Shown in pieces: positions 20,184 to 27,969 of a stretch of DNA of 34,208 nucleotides. Each line of letters begins with the position of its first letter. Positions within the stretch are counted from its first letter, which is position 1. The DNA comes from a virus. The notes below the pieces were generated by a model that saw nothing but the letters and a program-made list of their open reading frames with translations, was not told the DNA's origin and did no database searches. The position numbers and the translations under genes were made by a program. The stretch lies in the IMG/VR virus record IMGVR_UViG_3300046010_002208, positions 1-34,208 of that record, one strand, 5' to 3'.

Positions 20184-22585
20184 TACAACCCACCAACAAA
20201 GAGGATTGGCTTACCGCTTGATTGTTCGCTCAAGATGCGCTGACGAATAGCCTCTGCCAAATCTGCCTCAGTTTGCACATTGCCTTGCACTGTGACATTG
20301 ACAGTCATTCCTTCATTCTCACGCATACGGAAAGAACCAGGATCAAATGAGGATGTTGCCCCAATGCCAGGTGTGTCAAACATGCCCATTGCACGCAGGC
20401 GTGACTGTTCATCGCTCAAACTTGATAAGGCCGTCAAACTCATTGAATCAGTCAAGGTGTCAATGTGTTCTTTGAGTAAGAATGAAATTCCTGTGCCTGC
20501 TTCAACAGTTTCACGCAAGCCTGTGAGAGTGTCAATTTGGTCTTTGATGACATCGGTGGAAATTGCGGGAGAACTTGGATTGAATGGATTAGGAATCGTC
20601 GTTGGCGTGCCTGCGGCAGACCCCGATGGTGATCCTGATGGGCTGCCTGAAGGAGTGCCTGAAGGGATGCCATGTGGCTTGCCGCTATTGAGCGCGGCGA
20701 GATAGGCATTGAGAGCGGCCAGAGCGCGTTTCCACGCATCGGCAGCCTCATCGCCTGGTGTCGCCCAAGTCTTTGAAAGAGCCTTCTGTAAGGCAGTTCC
20801 ATCTTGAACAGTCTTGGCGTAGGAAAGAACTTCGGCACGAGTCATTCCCCACTTGCCCATCAACTCTTCGATTTCCTTGTCGTCAATCTTTTCGTCTTTG
20901 AGGGCGCGGGTGAAATCTACATATTTCTCGGCTTCTTCTTTAGTCAATCCCCACTTCATCAAGAGGTTGACAATAGGGCCATCATTGAGATCAGTTGAGT
21001 TGGCAGCGTAAATGCGAGCGATATATTCAAGAACTTCGCCCTTGGTTACATTCCATTTTGAAGCAAGAACTGAAACTTCTTCGTCACTGATGACTGCATC
21101 AGAGAGAACAACAAGAAGGTCTGTGTATCGTTGAGCCGCCTCATTGAGCTTCATCTGAGCTTCCATGTTGGCAATCAAAGCCTCAACACGACGAGCCTCT
21201 TCTAAATTTGACTGTTTCAAAAGATTCAAACGAGCGGCTTCCAACTGAATTGGGTCTTTCTCAGTTGTGGGTTTGACGCCTAATTTGCGAAGAGCGGCAA
21301 GAGCCTTCTCAGAAGCAATCTGTTCTTTGGTTTTCTTTGTTGAAGCGGTTGTGATGGCAACAAACTTCTTGTTCGCAATATTGGCAGCGGCAGTCGCCTG
21401 TGCAATTCTGCCCAAGTCCTTCAAGTGATTATTGACAACTTGAGAATTGGTCTGAATAGCCTGACTGTTGACATTGACCGCATCTGTCAAGGAATTGATG
21501 GCATACCAAGTGGTTCCTGCGGCGGCAGCGAAAGCGACAAGACCTGCGGCGGCGGCAAATGCCGATGTTCCGCCTGTTGCGAAGGCGGTGGCGGTGCCTG
21601 CGGCGGTGCCTGCGACCGCCTGACGCTTAAATTGAGCAGTGAGAAGTTTGAGAGCGCCGATGACTGTGATGATGCCCGCATAGACCTTGGTGCCAACAAA
21701 AATGCCGGTCAAAATACCTGCGAACACTTTGAAAGTTGTCAGGTTGTCGGAAATTGTCTTGAACATTGAGGCAAGAGCTTTAGATGCGCCAAGAGCAAAT
21801 TGAATGACATCGCCCAAAGTCTGAGCAATCTGATCCTTGTTCTGCGCAATGAATTGTTCAAAAATAGGAAGCAATTGTGTTTGAAAGACTTGTGCCAATT
21901 CCTCAAGAACAGGAATGAGAGCAAACCCAAGACTTTCCAAGGCTTCGCTGAAAGAGATGCGAAGGGCATTCATTCTGCCCTCAAATGTCTTGGCACGAGT
22001 TGATGCCGCGCCTGAGAAGGTATTGCCTAATTCTTGGAGAGCAGCGTTGAGGTCTTTGCTCTTGCGAATGTCCTCAGAGAGAGGAACACCGAGTCTTGTA
22101 AGTGCGCCGATATTGCCACCGACGGCTTTGGCAAGTGCCAAGGAAACGCTCTGCAAATCTTTTTGAGTTCCTGCCGAAATATCAAGAGCAAGATTTTGAA
22201 GTGCCTGCGCCTCGGTGACATCCTTGGTGGCATTCAATAGTGTCGCAAGCGATGGCCTCAACTCGTCATCAGTGACCGCGACGGCTCTCTGTTGCGCCGA
22301 AATATAGTCCTCGACTGAAGCAATGGCGGCTTCGTTTGCCCCTGTCGTGTTGCGCAGGGCATTGGCAAGGAGCGCCTGTGACTTCTGATCCGCGATTGCG
22401 GCTTGAACTCCGTCCACGGCAAGCTTGGTCGCCAACGCAGCCGCCGCGACAGTGGCGGCGCCGAAGGCCTTGGCAATATTTTTGGCGGAATTAGTAAAAG
22501 TTGCTTCTAATTTTTTCAGGTCATTGAGAGCCTGCTTGGAGCCTTTGTCGTTGTAGACCGTGACAATGCGTTCAATAATTGCCAT
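20183..22585 (-). CDS. Tape measure protein
   Basis: At 800 residues this is the longest gene product of the window and lies after the chaperone genes, as expected. It is mostly helical with hydrophobic segments around 262-315 and 325-360. At ~0.15 nm per residue it would give a tail of about 120 nm. Residues ~499-591 hold three related 24-26-residue units with the core KWxxTKxEVxxY. Residues ~640-670 form a GSPSG repeat linker. No peptidase or lysozyme motif is apparent. Confidence 0.85.
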   Translation of the reverse strand: MAIIERIVTVYNDKGSKQALNDLKKLEATFTNSAKNIAKAFGAATVAAAALATKLAVDGVQAAIADQKSQALLANALRNTTGANEAAIASVEDYISAQQRAVAVTDDELRPSLATLLNATKDVTEAQALQNLALDISAGTQKDLQSVSLALAKAVGGNIGALTRLGVPLSEDIRKSKDLNAALQELGNTFSGAASTRAKTFEGRMNALRISFSEALESLGFALIPVLEELAQVFQTQLLPIFEQFIAQNKDQIAQTLGDVIQFALGASKALASMFKTISDNLTTFKVFAGILTGIFVGTKVYAGIITVIGALKLLTAQFKRQAVAGTAAGTATAFATGGTSAFAAAAGLVAFAAAAGTTWYAINSLTDAVNVNSQAIQTNSQVVNNHLKDLGRIAQATAAANIANKKFVAITTASTKKTKEQIASEKALAALRKLGVKPTTEKDPIQLEAARLNLLKQSNLEEARRVEALIANMEAQMKLNEAAQRYTDLLVVLSDAVISDEEVSVLASKWNVTKGEVLEYIARIYAANSTDLNDGPIVNLLMKWGLTKEEAEKYVDFTRALKDEKIDDKEIEELMGKWGMTRAEVLSYAKTVQDGTALQKALSKTWATPGDEAADAWKRALAALNAYLAALNSGKPHGIPSGTPSGSPSGSPSGSAAGTPTTIPNPFNPSSPAISTDVIKDQIDTLTGLRETVEAGTGISFLLKEHIDTLTDSMSLTALSSLSDEQSRLRAMGMFDTPGIGATSSFDPGSFRMRENEGMTVNVTVQGNVQTEADLAEAIRQRILSEQSSGKPILFVGGL

Positions 22586-22588
22586 CGG

Positions 22589-23236
22589 TTAGCCCTCTCT
22601 TCTGCTCAAATTAGCATCCATTCGCGCCTGTGCTTTTGTTTCAGCATTCTTGACTGCTTCAAAGATAGCACGCTGCGCAGACTTCTTGTTTTCATCAACT
22701 GCCCTGATAAGTGCGCGACCTTTATCTTGACCAAGACCTTTGGCAGTTGGAAGAACTCCATAATATTTCTCAACTGCTTGAATAAAGTCTTGAGAGGCAG
22801 TTGGGTTTGTAGAACGAGAAGCGCGAGTTCTTGCGCGACTTGCTTTGCTACCACGACCGGCAGTTTCAAAAATAGCACCTGCTGGGTTGCGCTGAACCAC
22901 TCCATAAGAGTTGCGAAAACCTGTCGTGCTTGATTTTGAGGTAGGCGTCAATGAAGTGATGCCTGCCTTTGCTTTAGCAGCATCAAAGCGAACGAATGAA
23001 CCTCGTGTTTGACCCTGTTGAAGTGGGCCAACCAAGGAAGCATTTTTGCTTTCCCTAGCCCAACCTGAAGGGTGAATATCAAAAGGAATGTGACCGCGAG
23101 CCTCATTGACCATCTTGCTCAAGACGCCTTTAACTTCGCGGTCAAGTTGTTTTTTGAGATCAGGCGCGAAACGCTCAATGGCAGAGATTGTGTTGTTCAA
23201 ACCCTGAATTGAGATTCTATAATTTGGTGAATCCAT
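22589..23236 (-). CDS. HK97 gp10-like tail completion/minor tail protein
   Basis: The 215-residue protein opens with LNNTISAIERFAPDLKKQLD, a helical start like HK97 gp10-type tail-completion proteins, and has a basic central region (SRARTRASRSTNPTASQDF). It lies between the tail assembly chaperone and the tape measure, an unusual position for the gp10 family, so the assignment is tentative. ATG 23236 overlaps the stop of the second chaperone frame (TAATG). Confidence 0.5.
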   Translation of the reverse strand: MDSPNYRISIQGLNNTISAIERFAPDLKKQLDREVKGVLSKMVNEARGHIPFDIHPSGWARESKNASLVGPLQQGQTRGSFVRFDAAKAKAGITSLTPTSKSSTTGFRNSYGVVQRNPAGAIFETAGRGSKASRARTRASRSTNPTASQDFIQAVEKYYGVLPTAKGLGQDKGRALIRAVDENKKSAQRAIFEAVKNAETKAQARMDANLSRREG

Positions 23237-23415
23237 TATTTGTTTCGCGCCTTTGCTCGTTCTTTCACATAAACAAACATTGCTTCCAAAATACCGTCAG
23301 GCGCATCTACTAATGCGACCGGCGAAATTCCCGTCTCCACAGAGAGAGCTGCTATTGAATAAATCAGACTGTCTCTGTGGATTCGGAAGAAGGGTCTGTG
23401 ACCAGCGAGACTTCT
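23236..23415 (-). CDS. Second tail assembly chaperone frame (gpT-like, made by -1 frameshift)
   Basis: After the stop of the first chaperone frame, the -1 frame encodes SLIYSIAALSVETGISPVAL, then VDAPDGILEAMFVYVKERAK and RNK. This is the kind of sequence known for the frameshifted C-terminal part of actinophage tail chaperones. No ATG or other start with a ribosome site leads this frame, so it should be made by ribosomal frameshift from the 23642 start. Slippage must occur between the -1-frame stop (23416-23418) and the 0-frame stop (23364-23366). A canonical X-XXY-YYZ heptamer is not evident there. Confidence 0.7.
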   Translation of the reverse strand, partial: RSLAGHRPFFRIHRDSLIYSIAALSVETGISPVALVDAPDGILEAMFVYVKERAKARNK

Positions 23416-23642
23416 TCAAGAGTATCAAGGAAGTCGGAGCCAAAAGGCTTGACGACACGACCATTGTGTTTCATCGCCGACCAAGCCAAGAAGTAGATGT
23501 GTTCCAACTTCTGTTCTTCGGCGATAAGTTTTGCCAAGCCCTTGTTGTATTTTGTTTCAAATTCAACGATGATGCGCGGGCGCAACGAATAAGTTGCATC
23601 CATTCCATCAGTCGTCTTGACGCGGATTTTGAGTCCGTCCAT
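23364..23642 (-). CDS. Tail assembly chaperone (gpG-like)
   Basis: This 92-residue protein lies between the major tail and tape-measure genes. It begins MDGLKIRVKTTDGMDATYSL and has a helical core (KLIAEEQKLEHIYFLAWSAM) like actinophage gpG-type chaperones. It should coat the tape measure during tail assembly. AAGGGGG lies before the ATG. Translation is expected to slip into the -1 frame near the end in a fraction of ribosomes to give a longer product. Confidence 0.8.
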   Translation of the reverse strand: MDGLKIRVKTTDGMDATYSLRPRIIVEFETKYNKGLAKLIAEEQKLEHIYFLAWSAMKHNGRVVKPFGSDFLDTLEEVSLVTDPSSESTETV

Positions 23643-23660
23643 TTTTCCCCCTTGTAGTTT

Positions 23661-24071
23661 TTATGCGGATGTTGCTTTTGTGATGGCACCCGAAATCGGC
23701 CAAGTGACACTCGCAGTTGCCAATTCTCCCACGGCACCATTAAGAGGTGTCCATTCAGAGATAAGAACCGAGAAGGTGTATTTGGGATTTGTGGCGCTCA
23801 CTGTCGTATTGACAGGGCGAACCTCACAAGTGATTGCGGTTCCGAGCAATGGATAAATCGTAGATTCAACCGAGCCTGAAGCGTAGTCCTGATGAAATTC
23901 AAAGCTGACAGAGTTGTCTGCCAAGCCCGCCACTCTCTTCTTTGCCGTATCCCCAAACGCCGTCGTTTCAACGATGTCGTAAGTGGTGTTCAGTGACACG
24001 CTCGCAATGTGATCCGAAAGGTCAGTTGATGCGAATGTCACATAGGCATTGGTGAGAACGAGTCTTGCCAC
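23661..24071 (-). CDS. Major tail protein, copy 2
   Basis: The 136-residue protein is clearly related to the gene just upstream. Both start MAR-VLTNAYVT and share EFHQDYASGS, IYPLLGT or VYPLLGT, SEWTPLNGAVGELATASVTW and SGAITKA. This is a tube-type tail protein with an HK97 gpV-like beta fold, inferred from size and position. A recent tandem duplication is the simplest origin. The upstream copy's stop overlaps this start. Either copy could be the main tube subunit. Confidence 0.7.
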   Translation of the reverse strand: MARLVLTNAYVTFASTDLSDHIASVSLNTTYDIVETTAFGDTAKKRVAGLADNSVSFEFHQDYASGSVESTIYPLLGTAITCEVRPVNTTVSATNPKYTFSVLISEWTPLNGAVGELATASVTWPISGAITKATSA

Positions 24072-24481
24072 TAGATAACTGCTTTCGTAATTGCGCCGCT
24101 AACAGGCCAAGTGACTGAAGCAGTGGCAAGTTCACCGACTGCGCCGTTGAGTGGTGTCCACTCTGAAACAAGAGCGGTTGCGGTGTATGAAGGATTTGTT
24201 GCGCTTGTGCTTGATCCGTTTGGCTTCACAACAACTGAAGTTGTAGTGCCGAGAAGCGGATAGACAGTTGCTTCAATTGAACCCGAAGCATAATCCTGAT
24301 GAAATTCAAGAGTGATTGAGTTATCAGCAAGACCGCCAACGCGTGTGCGTGCGCCGGTTGTGCCGAATGCGGTTGTTTCAACAACATCAATGGATGAGTT
24401 GAGAGTTACTGATGCCACATGGTCGCTGACATCAACAGAGTTGACAGTGACATAGGCATTTGTGAGGACAATGCGTGCCAT
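24071..24481 (-). CDS. Major tail protein, copy 1
   Basis: This 136-residue protein shares over half its residues with the following gene and the same EFHQDYASGS and SEWTPLNGAVGELATASVTW blocks. The middle segment (positions ~75-100) differs most, which may be the exposed surface. ATG 24481 overlaps the stop of a 58-residue gene (TAATG). Together the two proteins may form mixed or distinct parts of the tube. Confidence 0.7.
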   Translation of the reverse strand: MARIVLTNAYVTVNSVDVSDHVASVTLNSSIDVVETTAFGTTGARTRVGGLADNSITLEFHQDYASGSIEATVYPLLGTTTSVVVKPNGSSTSATNPSYTATALVSEWTPLNGAVGELATASVTWPVSGAITKAVI

Positions 24482-24657
24482 TAGTTTTTGGCTCCTTCTT
24501 GTGCTGGTTTGATTGTTGGTTTGTTTATTGCTTCAAGATGACCGCCAACAATGAGAGCATCAATGTTTGCGCCTACATCTTCAAGTTCTTTCAAGGTAAG
24601 AATCTCACCTTGCTTCTTTCCACAGACCTCGCGGTCTGAGATGACCTTGTAAGTCAT
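24481..24657 (-). CDS. 58-residue protein between connector and tail-tube genes
   Basis: This small gene has a very good ribosome site (AGGAG) before ATG 24657 and its TAA overlaps the next ATG. The protein starts MTYKVISDREVCGKKQGEIL and ends in a Lys/Pro/Ala-rich tail. The compact alpha/beta body could be a small adaptor. Position suggests a structural or assembly role; no family recognised. Confidence 0.6.
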   Translation of the reverse strand: MTYKVISDREVCGKKQGEILTLKELEDVGANIDALIVGGHLEAINKPTIKPAQEGAKN

Positions 24658-24665
24658 TTATTCTC

Positions 24666-25064
24666 CTATCCCCAAAGCGTGAGTCTGTATCTATAAGAGA
24701 GAAAAGTGACGCCTTGTGAGTCATAGGTGCCTGCTTCGGCTCCTGTCACTCGCAATGTATTCACTGCTCCCGACAAAGTGCGATCACTTTCAAGCGCGGC
24801 CTTGATAGAGCTAGCACCTGACCCCGCGAGGTAGGCATCCAACTTGTCTTGTCCTGAGCGTTCTGAAAAGCGTTGCACAATCACAAGAACATCAACTTGC
24901 GCTTGGTCAAGACCACGAGCATTGTCAATGTCAAATGTGAAATCTAATTGGCCGACTACTGCGGCGGGTGGAACGATGGTGTCAGGAATCAAATCGTAGG
25001 CACGCAATCCAGTGATTGTTTGCAGATTTGCTTTGAGCCTGTCACGAACAGTGCTTGGATTCAT
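24666..25064 (-). CDS. Tail terminator-like / neck protein
   Basis: The 132-residue protein (MNPSTVRDRLKANLQTITGL onward) has an alternating alpha/beta layout with a DAYLAGSGASSIKAAL stretch near its middle. Small proteins like this, between the connector and major tail genes, usually close the tail tube or join it to the head. The start overlaps the connector stop (ATGA). Confidence 0.6.
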   Translation of the reverse strand: MNPSTVRDRLKANLQTITGLRAYDLIPDTIVPPAAVVGQLDFTFDIDNARGLDQAQVDVLVIVQRFSERSGQDKLDAYLAGSGASSIKAALESDRTLSGAVNTLRVTGAEAGTYDSQGVTFLSYRYRLTLWG

Positions 25065-25669
25065 ACTGCCAAACCGTTATTTCTTTTCATAGGTCGAAGA
25101 AGAGCCTCAACATCAGGATCAAGTTTTGAAGCCAAACGAACTGTGCCAAGTTCAGGCGTTCCTGCGATTCCGAAAGGTGATTGCTTGCGAACAAAGAGTC
25201 GTGATGACTGAATAAGACAGGCTTGATTGACTTCAGGTGGCAAAGCCGACCAACCCCACACTCCTGTCACTTTGACTGCTTGTGGAAGATAATAAGGAAA
25301 AACATAGGCGCCTGTTGCGAGGATTCTTGTATAAGGCCAACCGCGCCGAGGATTATTGATTGGCTCTGTCATAAAGTCAGAAGTTGACCACACAGTTGAC
25401 CAAGTTTGATTGAAGTTGTCATCGGTGGCAATTGCAGTGATTGAGGTGAAATCGTCAACCGCTAGGCTCCAAGGATTCTGTGCGGTGTAGTAACGCACGA
25501 CAGGAGTTTGAGAGGTTCCATCAGCATAAAAGAAGCGCCCACAATAGTCATCAATCATTCTGCTTGTGGCAGTAATTGAAAGTTCAAGCAAAGCGTCATC
25601 GCTTGTGTCAGTTATTGTCAGGGATGACTTTAGTTCCGCGAGAGTCGCGTAGCCGTTGGTGATTGCCAC
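25061..25669 (-). CDS. Head-tail connector (HK97 gp6-like)
   Basis: The 202-residue protein has the gp6-like start (YATLAELKSSLTITDTSDDA, then LLELSITATSRMIDDYCGR), an early pair of helices, then a beta-rich insertion and a C-terminal helix. It should form the ring below the portal. The start codon is GTG 25669 with AGAGGA seven bases upstream. Its first codons overlap a small basic open frame (25608-25757). Confidence 0.8.
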   Translation of the reverse strand: MAITNGYATLAELKSSLTITDTSDDALLELSITATSRMIDDYCGRFFYADGTSQTPVVRYYTAQNPWSLAVDDFTSITAIATDDNFNQTWSTVWSTSDFMTEPINNPRRGWPYTRILATGAYVFPYYLPQAVKVTGVWGWSALPPEVNQACLIQSSRLFVRKQSPFGIAGTPELGTVRLASKLDPDVEALLRPMKRNNGLAV

Positions 25670-25757
25670 TTGTAGTCCTCTTCTTTGGTTTTCGTTGAAC
25701 TGCTCGTTCTAATTTTGGAGCGGCAGTCGCAGTTTCCTTGCGCTTTAGTCGCGCCAT
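25608..25757 (-). CDS. Possible small basic protein
   Basis: This 49-residue frame encodes a very basic peptide (MARLKRKETATAAPKLERAV at its start, many Lys and Arg later). It starts inside the stop region of the glycosyltransferase gene, with AGAGGA about 10 bases upstream, and covers the 77 bases between that gene and the connector. It overlaps the connector start by 62 bases. Basic leader-like proteins occur here in some actinophages, but it could also be only a spacer. Confidence 0.4.
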   Translation of the reverse strand: MARLKRKETATAAPKLERAVQRKPKKRTTSGNHQRLRDSRGTKVIPDNN

Positions 25758-26428
25758 GAGTCGTGGTGTTCCTCTTTGAGCCAATAAGATTTTGAATGAG
25801 GCAGAATCGCTGCCGTGTTGACATGTATCGGGAAACCTAGGGATTTGATTCGGCGACAGAATAGTAAATCCTCGCCAATCCATTCGCCTTTGATGGGGCC
25901 ATCCCAAAACCAACACCAATCTTTGCCTTGATTAGGATCAGCATTGTCGCGGATAGCTTCAAGGACGCTTCTATGAACCATCAGACATCCTGTGCCTGCG
26001 GCGTCAATTTCAAAAACTGAGTTCTTGTCGTATTTATAGAGCGGCAGGAATCCATCGGGTGTGTCTTGGAATATCGCCGGCACAGGCTTGGGATATGGCT
26101 TGCCCACGACTCCGAACCCCGCAAAAACTAAACCGGCGACGACAGGGCGTTCTTTGTCGTGTGCGGTTTCGCATAATCTGTCAAATGTAAGAACATCAAG
26201 TTGCTCATCTGAATCAATCATCAGAAGCCAATCAGAATCAGTCATTTCTAAGAACTGCTTGACGACTCGATTGCGTTGCTTTGAAAGCAGACCTGAACCT
26301 TTGATGCGAATGAATGGGCCAAGGCGAGAGGATCGTGCCGAGGCTAACTGAATGAGATGGTATGCGAATCCGCCATTGACCATCCCTGGGTCGCAAGACC
26401 CGATTGATACTTTGTGACCTGTTTTCAT
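25745..26428 (-). CDS. Glycosyltransferase between capsid and connector genes
   Basis: The 227-residue protein has a GT-A fold pattern: an N-terminal segment with NGGFAYHL, then LLMIDSDEQLD with the metal-binding D72-S73-D74, and the late GEWIGEDLLFCRR motif that often forms the active-site end of GT2-like enzymes. Lying directly after the capsid gene, it is a candidate for capsid glycosylation. The region before its ATG holds the 15-base palindrome TAGTTCCCCCGAACT, with its GGGGG complement as ribosome site. Confidence 0.75.
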   Translation of the reverse strand: MKTGHKVSIGSCDPGMVNGGFAYHLIQLASARSSRLGPFIRIKGSGLLSKQRNRVVKQFLEMTDSDWLLMIDSDEQLDVLTFDRLCETAHDKERPVVAGLVFAGFGVVGKPYPKPVPAIFQDTPDGFLPLYKYDKNSVFEIDAAGTGCLMVHRSVLEAIRDNADPNQGKDWCWFWDGPIKGEWIGEDLLFCRRIKSLGFPIHVNTAAILPHSKSYWLKEEHHDSWRD

Positions 26429-26442
26429 AGTTCCCCCGAACT
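26429..26442 (-). promoter_or_regulatory. Palindrome covering a ribosome-binding site
   Basis: AGTTCCCCCGAACT lies right before the glycosyltransferase ATG and recurs before the small terminase gene (34128-34141). In mRNA it reads AGUUCGGGGGAACU, a 5-bp stem whose loop holds the G-rich ribosome site. It could tune translation. Only two copies exist, so chance cannot be ruled out. Confidence 0.35.
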
Positions 26443-26513
26443 TTAGGAAGTGCAGAGACGAATGAGTCGGGGGGCCTCATCCGCCTCTGCACAATCTTGA
26501 CTTCTAGTTCAAA

Positions 26514-27860
26514 CTAGAAGCTTGGTGCTGACAAGCCTGTTCCACTAATGATGGAAGCGGCAGTTGGGTAACGGCCTGCTGAATAAGCAGCGTAACCATA
26601 GACAACAGTTTTGATGGTGAGGTTTCCTGCACCTGTCGCGTCGTAGCGAAGTGTGAATGGAGAACCTGGTTGTTCCCAAAGGTGAGATTCTCCTGCGGTC
26701 ACAACATAGATTTCATCTTGATTTGTTGTGGTTCCGTAGGTTGTTCCGATGTTGGCATCGGTCACGATTGGAAGACCCATCATCTGATAACCGGAGTTTC
26801 CGTAAGCGGCTCCACCAGTTCCGACACCAGCAGCGTTGGTTGGGCCATTAGCGGCAGGAACAACGAGTGGGCGGTTTGTTGAATCAACCGCAGCGAGCAA
26901 GAATGCAAGGCGGCGTGGGTGCATTACGAAGTGAGTTGGATTGACGAATGCATTTGTCTGAATCTGCTGAATTGCGTCAGCGAGCTTCGGATAAAGCAAT
27001 CCTACTGTTGGAGCAGTTGAGGTGAATGTGATTGCGTTTCCACCTGCATTGCGAAGACCTTGAATCTGTCCTGCGTTACCTGTTCCATTGAGGATTTGTG
27101 AGTCAAGAGTTGTATGCCAAGAACGGATGAGGTCTTGAGCAACAAATGTGTCAATTCCTGTTCCGCGCTCAATGGCTTGACGGGATAGGTCTTGCTGACC
27201 GGCAATGGTTCTGACATTAATGGTCAATAGTGTGTCATCAACATCGGTTTCGCTGACTGCGTCGTTCTGTGTAACTTGAACGGCCGTTGAAGAACCAGTC
27301 GTCATGCGGCTAATGTTCAGGGTCATTCCAGAAGGAGGCAAGGTCATCTTGTTTGTCACGAAGTCTGCGAATGGGCGACCTGCACGAGCAAGTGGCGCAG
27401 CGAGATCAACGAGATATTGTGGGATAACAAGGCCTTCAAACTGAGCAGTTCCGACATCGCGGCGCTCAATTGATTCTTCGCGTTGGTGACGAGCGAGGCG
27501 CTCCTGAGCAGCATAGTCAGATTTGAACTGTGCGTTGTAAGCATCCTTGAAGAAGGAAGAATCTGATTCTGGTGCGTAGGTGCGTGATTCGCGTGTTACT
27601 TTGAAACCGCCGACCTTTGGGGTTGCGATGTCTGCTACTGCTGCGCGTGCTTCTGCTGCCTTGCGGTCTGCATCTGCCTGAGCAGTGAGCTTTTCAATCT
27701 TCTCATCGAGAGAACGGGATTCAGCGACTAGAGCATCAACCTTTGCGGTTTCCTCTGCGGTTAGATCGGTGCGGCTCTCTGCGGCTACTGCCTCAAGAAC
27801 TGCATCCATTTCTGCCTTCACTGCATCACGGCGCTCGACTACTTTGTCAAAATATGACAT
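26514..27860 (-). CDS. HK97-fold major capsid protein with N-terminal delta domain
   Basis: This 448-residue protein begins with a long charged coiled coil (residues ~1-105), the scaffolding delta domain that is normally cut off by the prohead protease. The capsid fold follows, starting near the FEGLVIPQYLVDLAAPLARA segment (~145). The P-domain/A-domain region includes NPTHFVMHPRRLAFLLAA. The prohead protease gene just upstream supports this. GGAGC lies before the ATG. Confidence 0.9.
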   Translation of the reverse strand: MSYFDKVVERRDAVKAEMDAVLEAVAAESRTDLTAEETAKVDALVAESRSLDEKIEKLTAQADADRKAAEARAAVADIATPKVGGFKVTRESRTYAPESDSSFFKDAYNAQFKSDYAAQERLARHQREESIERRDVGTAQFEGLVIPQYLVDLAAPLARAGRPFADFVTNKMTLPPSGMTLNISRMTTGSSTAVQVTQNDAVSETDVDDTLLTINVRTIAGQQDLSRQAIERGTGIDTFVAQDLIRSWHTTLDSQILNGTGNAGQIQGLRNAGGNAITFTSTAPTVGLLYPKLADAIQQIQTNAFVNPTHFVMHPRRLAFLLAAVDSTNRPLVVPAANGPTNAAGVGTGGAAYGNSGYQMMGLPIVTDANIGTTYGTTTNQDEIYVVTAGESHLWEQPGSPFTLRYDATGAGNLTIKTVVYGYAAYSAGRYPTAASIISGTGLSAPSF

Positions 27861-27969
27861 TGAGTTTTGCTCCTTATGAGTTGGGTTGCGAGGTGGTGGC
27901 GAAGATGCTCACGGCGCTTTGAGGGTGTGAGGTTCGCTCCGACTTCAATCTGCTCGAATGAGCAGAAAT
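27861..27969. other. Intergenic gap before the capsid gene
   Basis: This 109-base gap is longer than most in the head operon. It holds a 6-bp hairpin (CTGCTC/GAGCAG, 27950-27965) just after the protease stop, with no U-tract, and the capsid ribosome site. The hairpin may stabilise or process the mRNA to raise capsid yield. No clear promoter is seen. Confidence 0.4.

Noticed and set aside
20280-20705. 141-codon plus-strand frame
   Set aside because: It is antisense to the tape measure gene with no supporting start or family match.
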